Shown here one piece after another: positions 58,598 through 64,000 of a stretch of DNA of 64,000 bases. The position numbers and the translations under genes are program-made. The notes below the pieces were generated by a model, which did not search any database, was not told the origin of the DNA, and worked only from the letters and a program-made list of their open reading frames with translations. How positions within the stretch are numbered: position 1 is the first letter of the stretch; each line of letters begins with the position of its first letter. The DNA is from Ailanthus altissimus (Eukaryota; Streptophyta; Magnoliopsida; Sapindales; Simaroubaceae), in the NCBI GenBank assembly GCA_946807835.1, contig OX327699.1:6937001-7001000 (forward strand). Direction: 5' to 3'.

Positions 58598-58627
58598 ACT
58601 ATTTTAGGCTAGATTTATTGGGCCCAC

Positions 58628-59957
58628 TGATATACATTTTCTAGCTAAACGTAAGTACACGTTATCGTATCAAGTAATATAAGAATTGACTCTAAGTACC
58701 GTTCCCCCAGAGACTATTCTACCTAAATTTAAATCAAGTACTTAAATTATATCTATTTAACTTTTATCCAGACAAAATCAAAGAATGAATTATCTAATTT
58801 AACTAAATAAACTAAAATTAAACTAAACCACTCAAGAAGAAAACTAAAGAATTATTTTCACCAATATTAAGATAACCTAGGGTTTCAACGTATTCCTCAA
58901 TATTTCGTTGAACCTATTATTCTTTTGTCTAATTCTTTAATGAATCAATTATTGGCTAGACTCTAATATAGTTATAAGCCTTTGTTAACGGTCATATAAC
59001 TAAATTTCATCATAACAATTGCCTATGTATCTATGATAATAAGAATAGAATGAAACTCATGAAGAAAAAGTCTAACAATGTCATACATGTCATCTAGGTA
59101 TATTTCTATCTTATATAAAACTCATAACTATTACCTTATGATCATGCATTAATCTATCCTAAGCTAAACACATAAATTCCTCTGTCAGGTTCTTTATAGT
59201 TACCAAATCAATTATTAAGTTAACCAGAAATAATGAAAGTATTACGCACAAGATAGATTAAACAATTATACTTCATTGAGTTCATAACAAAAGAGATAAT
59301 AATGTTCAACTACATATTGGGTTCAAAAGTTGAACCATAGATCAAAAGAATTTAGCTTATGATGAATCTAAGAGTATCAATACAGGAATTCAAAAATATG
59401 AAGAGTAAATCCATTATAAAAAGAAGAGAAAAAAAAAAGTAACACTGATAGCGCCTTAAGTTGCTGCTTTCTCTCATTTGTTTTCTACACAATATTGATC
59501 TTCATTCTTCAATTCCTTGCTTGATCTCCCTTGAATTATATTTTTGTTTGCTTTTGAGTTCTCTCTCTTGTGTATTATATTTTGGCTGCTTAATGAAGTC
59601 TTTTATAGGCTTTCTTAACCCTAGGAGTCATCATTGAGGAGTTCAAATCGTGTCAGGAGACGAAACAGGAAAACTGCACTTTTCTCACATGAGGACCATG
59701 GCTCTGAGATTTTATCCCCAGCGCCGCGGCCCTAGGGTCCTGGGCACCGCGGCCTCATGCCTAATCCTTGGCCTCGTGTTTTCTTTATCCTTCAGTCTTT
59801 TATCTTGGCCCAGTTTCGCCCGTTTCCTCTATATCTTCATGCATTGAATCAAAAACCTATATTATAACAATAAACTCTATAAATAGCCAAATAATCATGA
59901 AACACAAAATCTAAGCTTGAGAAGGTAAGAATAATAGTCTAAATGAGACCCTATCGA
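58628..59957 (-). repeat. 3' LTR of element H
   Basis: Starts TGATATACATTTTCTAGC, ends near CCCTATCGA. Internal repeat of the wording of the D LTR (AAGTACACGTTATCGTATCAAG for the U5 side). TATA-like site TATAAAA on the minus strand (59601-59607), with a GC-rich patch just upstream at 59690-59785 (CAGCGCCGCGGCC, GGGCACCGCGGCC). The right boundary is approximate. Confidence 0.83.
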
Positions 59958-61190
59958 ATACTCACAAACTTAAAACTTTGCTCATCTTTGAGCAAAACAA
60001 AAATGCAACTAAAATATACTAGGTTGATTAGATGATCAAAATTATTGTCTCAAAGACTGTTAAAATGGTATCGATTTATTCACATACTTAAGATAATACA
60101 GAAAAATAATGTCTTGGCATATTTTATTTTTCATACTACTCTTCACTAATTTAGAAAACACATGCTTAAGGATCTATTTAGGACTTTACTATTTTCAACC
60201 AATCTCTTTTTTATCCTAACCTCGGGGTATAATTGTTTTTTTCTTTTTTCATTTTTTACTATACTTTTTTTTAAATTACCCCTAAACATAGATTGAAAAT
60301 TATATCCCAGACTTATTGTTTCTACTTCACTACCCTTTTTTTCAGACAACCATAATCTTTTCTTTTCAAGAGTATTTCTAAGTAAACTCAATGTCTATAA
60401 TGCTACGGGTAATTTTAGGATATAAAAATTTTAAATCTTAGGCTTATAATGTGATTAAACCAAAGAATGGGTAATTAGACTCAAATGGGATAATTAAGGA
60501 TAAATTTACATTAAAGGTTGGTTAGAAAGGCTCAAACAATCTAAAGATGGTCTAATGTCATTTCTCTAAGCATGTGAATTCTAGGATTTCGCCTTAGTAG
60601 TAATCAATAAGTTATAGAGTGTTGATCTTTGAGACTGTGGTGTACTACTTAAGCATGAATATCTCTAAGTAACCATTCAACTATTACATGCTTTATTTCA
60701 ATGTACTCAAGAATAAATAATCAAAAATAAGGTTAAAATTAGTCCAAGATTCATGATATAAAAATTATTTCAAACGTCTATTGTTTCCTGGAGACTTGTG
60801 AAAATAAATTCAGCCAATATTATATTTTTTATCATATACTAATGATTATACTCTCAACCAAAACTTAATACTAAAAAAATTAACCCACAAGATAACCACT
60901 CAAATCATGTAGCCAAATAAACATAGGTTATTTATTTTCCACCCCCAAACTTAAATTCGACATTATCCTCAATGTTTAAAAAATAAACTTAAGAGTAAGA
61001 AAATTTTCTTTGTAATTGAAGTTGAAACATTGCAGCATTGTACTCTTGATAATTCTGATTGTGATTTCCTTCGCTCCCAACGCTTGTAATTACTTGTGAT
61101 GTTTCTTTGAATGATCTTCTTACTTGTTTTATTCCTAAACAGACAAAAAACTATCATAACTAAAACAGAAAATAAGTAAAAGAATAATTA
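59958..61190 (-). other. Non-coding 3' internal region of element H
   Basis: Colinear with the 3' region of D (20892-22250). No MAPKK ORF and no GC-rich cluster between it and the end-of-pol hairpin, unlike B and D. Confidence 0.75.
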
Positions 61191-61208
61191 CTTAGGTTAC
61201 CTCCTAAG
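61191..61208 (-). promoter_or_regulatory. Conserved end-of-pol hairpin in element H
   Basis: Minus strand CTTAGG-AGGTAA-CCTAAG: perfect 6-bp stem. Relative to D (CTTGGG/CCCAAG) a G-C pair became A-T with both partners changed. No consensus splice donor follows (GTAATT remains in weakened form). Confidence 0.6.
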
Positions 61209-61319
61209 AAGCACTTGATTTAATGCCATCGACTTGGCGGGACTTGTTTCATTCTTATAGTGGATCAAAGTTTATAGTAGAAGCATCCTTGTATGTAATC
61301 TTGTCGACTTTCCTCTCTT

Positions 61320-62110
61320 TCGACTTCCGCATCTTTGTAATTAAACCTTAGGTAGTAATGTTTACTTCATTCTCTTTGCGCTTCTCCAAAACACTGGAAT
61401 CTTAGACCAAGAAAGTGGATCTTTTGTGTCCCTTTTCTTGATCTTCTCATCAATGTGCTGCTTCTTTTTTTTTTTTCTTTCTATACTTCAATGCCTTCTT
61501 TCATATGTAAGGATTTATCATCTCCATATTTTTTAGCTACTTGGTATTTGGGTACACCACATCAATGCTATAATAGTCTTTACTCTCAGATGGCATATGG
61601 CCATCTCCTCTTTTGGCACTCTATGATTGTTTGTCCTATGTCTAATAAAGGTCTGTCAAGGATGATAGGAATCTCATTGTCTTCTTCCATTTCTAAAACT
61701 ATGAAGTATACGAGGAAGAGGAATTTGTCCACTTTTACTAGCACGTCCTCTATAATTCCCTTTGGGTAGGTGAGAGATTGATCAGTAAGTTAGAGTATGA
61801 CATTTATAGGCTTTGCTCCTCTTAAACCTAACTTATTATTAGACATAGAGGAGCTTGAGATTAATGCTCGCTTCTAGATTGCATAGAGCTTTACCAAGGT
61901 CATAATTGCCAAAAGAGCATAGTATAGTAAATCTCCCGAGATCTTTGAGCTTACGAAGTAGCTTCTTTTGAAGGATAATGCTACACTCCTTAATCAATGC
62001 TACAGTCTCATAATCCTCTAATGTCATCTTCTTCAAAAGTATGCTATTCATGAACTTGATGTAGCTAGCCATCTATTCAAGCGCATCTGTAAAAGAAAGA
62101 TTAATTTGTA
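61320..62110 (-). pseudogene. Element H: Athila-type protease, active site lost
   Basis: 62072-61839 is open: YIKFMNSILLKKMTLEDYET, LRKLKDLGRFTILCSFGNYD, then ALCNLEASINL, where the active-site D-L-G-A-S has become N-L-E-A-S (both G-to-A changes). Protease could not have worked in this copy. Further pieces of the DRSLTYP...VPIIL region lie at 61770-61640 in another frame. A Lys-rich tail (KKKKKKQHIDEKIKKRDTKD) at 61500-61430 matches the tail of D. Confidence 0.85.
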
Positions 62111-62149
62111 ATTTCTTAAAACTTTCAAGAAATTTAGAAAACTGCTTGT

Positions 62150-63690
62150 CTAGTTTCTTCTTTTACAGCCTCTGAGGAAATGGTAGAGGTGGAGTGAATT
62201 GCTGATTTTACACATTGCTTCTGGTATTTTCTAATACATTTGTACTTTTTTGTACTTTAGAATTTTTCTACACTATTACACCAGTTTTGTACTCAGTTTT
62301 GGGTTGTTTTGCTGCTAAATTTCTATTACTGAACTTGCTGAATTCCTTTGTAGCCTTTGAGGAAAAGGTATTGGCGATCTGTGGTTGCACTTCATCTTGC
62401 TTTATTACCTTCTCCCTCTCCTTCATACTTGAAGATGGTTGTTGAGGTGTGTCGTTGTGTAAAACTTTACCATTTCTTAAGAAGATTGCTTGACATTGCT
62501 CTACGTTTCCTCTTAGATTGTCTTTGGTGTCACTTGGTAGAGCTCTTTGAGGTTGCTTATTGATGGCATTAGCAAGTTTCTCGATTTAATTCTTCAAATT
62601 CTTTAGTGATGCAGAATATTTCTGAAGGATGACATCATTTGACTTCATGTATTACAGGAGCAGGCCTTTTAATGTTGGTTTTTTTTCTTGTTGTAGAGGG
62701 AATCTTTAAGGGTTCATTGGTCTAGATGATAGCCTTTAGTTATTACTCCAAGATAAATTTGAATGGTCTCTCCACCCTAAGTTATAGAAGTTTGAATAAA
62801 GGTTGTTCTGCTGCCCATTATAATTCTCCACATAATTTGCAGTCTCTATTCACTACCCATTCATATAGTTTCCACTACATAAGTCATAAGTCACATTTTG
62901 ATTATTAATGGCATTCAATGAATTAACTTTTTTTGTAATATATTTATTTATGCCGCCAATGAGTTGTATTCATCAATCTCATAAACACAAGCAATTCACC
63001 TTGGTGTAACACTCTCTGATGGCCATTGACGGGCATTGGATGCCATCTCTTCTAACAAGTCATTTGCCTCATCTATAGACTTATTCATCAATACTCCTCT
63101 AGTAGCAACATTAACAATAGTCCTCAAATGCCCTACAATCTATTATAAAATGTTTAAACTAACAATCATTTAGGTACTCTATAATAAGGGCATTTCCTTT
63201 TTATATCCTTAAATCTCTCCAAAGCTTGGTATAGTGATTCACCATCTAATTGCATAAAGAATGTGATGTCATTCTTTATCTTTGTAGTCTTGGTAGGTGG
63301 AAAGAATTTGGCGAGAAACTTGTACACTAAGTCATCCCATCTCAATATGGATCCAGATGGTAGTCACATCAACCATATTTTTGCTTTATCCCTTGAAGAA
63401 AAAAGGAAAAGCATTAATCTGATGCCATCGTTTGAAGCTTCATTATATTTGAAAGTGTCATAAATTTCCAAGAAGCTTATGACATGCATGTTAGGATTAT
63501 CCTATGATGAGCCACTAAATTGCATCGAGTTCTTCAACATCTAAGTCATACTCTGCTTAATCTTAAATTTGTTTACATTGACGGTTAACTGTCAAATACT
63601 AGACTGAATCCCCTCTATGATAGGAACTTTATACTCCCTCAAAGTTCTATGTTCTTTTACCACTAGCTCATAAACAAATGACTGAATCCC
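62150..63690 (-). pseudogene. Element H: Athila-type gag, decayed, start deleted
   Basis: Minus strand shows the gag blocks seen in D: the TNAYQWP-like MASNARQWP near 63040, NKSIDEANDLLEEM near 63080, KFLAKFFPPTK near 63310 and SLPSGSILRWDD near 63350. The N-terminal part stops at about 63690, where LTR sequence starts; leader and primer site are deleted. Frameshifted in several places. Confidence 0.78.
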
Positions 63691-63694
63691 CTCT

Positions 63695-64000
63695 ATTTCT
63701 ACTTAACTTTTATTCAAACAAAATCAAAGGATGAATGATCTAATTTAACTAAATAAACTAAAATTAAACCAAAGCACTCAAGAATCAAACTAAAGATTTG
63801 TTTTCACCAATATTAAGATAACTTAGAGTTTTAACTTATTCCCCAAATATTTAGTTGAACCTATTATTCTTTTGTCTAATTCTTTAATGAATCAATTGTT
63901 AGCTAGACTGTAATATCGTTATAAGCCTCTATCGACGGTCATATAATTAAATTTCATCATAACAATTACTTATATGTCCATGATAATAAGAATAGAATGA
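63695..64000 (-). repeat. 5' LTR of element H, truncated at both ends
   Basis: Matches 58757 onward: TTAACTTTTATTCAAACAAAATC, AATTTAACTAAATAAACTAAA, GTTGAACCTATTATTCTTTT. The first about 125 bp are missing at the junction with gag and the rest runs off the window. Confidence 0.85.

Larger units (their letters stand above)
47514..58627 (-). mobile_element. Element G: Tat-like LTR element with non-coding interior, heavily interrupted
   Basis: The 3' LTR is in three pieces (47514-48213, 49501-49612, 56093-56755), interrupted by a D-type LTR and by element F. A polypurine tract (GTTGGGGGTAAAGA on the minus strand) follows at 56756-56774. The interior 56775-58580 has no coding domains but two tandem-repeat zones. 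A primer binding site lies at 58581-58597, and the 5' LTR starts at 58600 with TATTTTAGGCTAGA, matching TATTTTGGGCTAAA at 47514. Element H interrupts that LTR at 58628. The interior of about 1.8 kb is too short for gag-pol, so it is a non-autonomous derivative or a deletion product. Confidence 0.72.
58628..64000 (-). mobile_element. Element H: Athila-like non-autonomous retrotransposon (gag-protease), truncated by the window
   Basis: 3' LTR 58628-59957, non-coding 3' part, end-of-pol hairpin, protease, gag, then a 5' LTR beginning inside the LTR at about 63695. The order and the direct protease-to-end-of-pol join are those of D and B; the MAPKK ORF is missing. It lies inside the 5' LTR of G; the left flank would be CCCAC (58623-58627), and the other side is outside the window. 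Confidence 0.85.

Overview
This is a gene-poor, AT-rich plant (dicot-like) nuclear repeat region. I find no host protein-coding, tRNA or rRNA gene. Almost the whole window is LTR retrotransposons nested inside each other, plus one Mutator-like DNA transposon. The plant assignment rests on Athila-like, Tat-like and chromovirus-like Ty3/gypsy elements, a Ty1/copia element, and primer binding sites for tRNA-Asp and initiator tRNA-Met. Most elements lie on the minus strand; the copia element and three solo or truncated LTRs lie on the plus strand. I could not identify the species.

Layout. 1-4440: remnant of an Athila-like element A (minus) split by a 2.56-kb solo LTR (531-3091). About 4441-28435: a Tat-lineage element C (minus) with gag, protease, RT, two RNase H modules and integrase, all decayed. 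Element B (8013-16541) sits exactly in the GRP motif of its protease, and element D (19444-28181) sits in its 5' LTR. 28436-34944: element E, a chromovirus (CRM/Reina-like) with gag-pro-pol. 35316-36673: a solo LTR of the D family on the plus strand. 36681-46316: a Ty1/copia element (plus) whose 3' LTR holds a 1016-bp Mutator-like element (44831-45846). 46317-47513: unassigned AT-rich DNA. 47514 to about 58627: element G (Tat-like LTRs, non-coding interior with tandem repeats), interrupted by a truncated D-type LTR (48214-49500) and by element F (49613-56092, Tekay-like chromovirus without RNase H and integrase). 58628-64000: element H, Athila-like, running off the window.

The most interesting system is the B/D/H family. 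All three keep gag and protease, then jump directly to a conserved end-of-pol motif, so RT, RNase H and integrase are missing in each copy. B and D also carry a separate ORF starting MAPKK that resembles the 'putative plant transposon protein' family. Upstream of that ORF lies a GC-rich motif cluster matching the cluster that precedes the TATA box in the element's own LTR. I infer a non-autonomous lineage moved in trans, with an ORF module that may have an LTR-like internal promoter or be expressed by splicing. All copies here are damaged, mainly by stop codons consistent with C-to-T (or G-to-A) transitions, by small frameshifts and by deletions.

Six insertion events can be read at base level from target-site duplications: TCATG, TCGAC, C(T/G)TGC, TATAT, CATGT, and the 9-bp TTATTTTAA of the Mutator-like element. 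They give a partial relative chronology: C before B and D; G before F and H; copia before the Mutator-like element.
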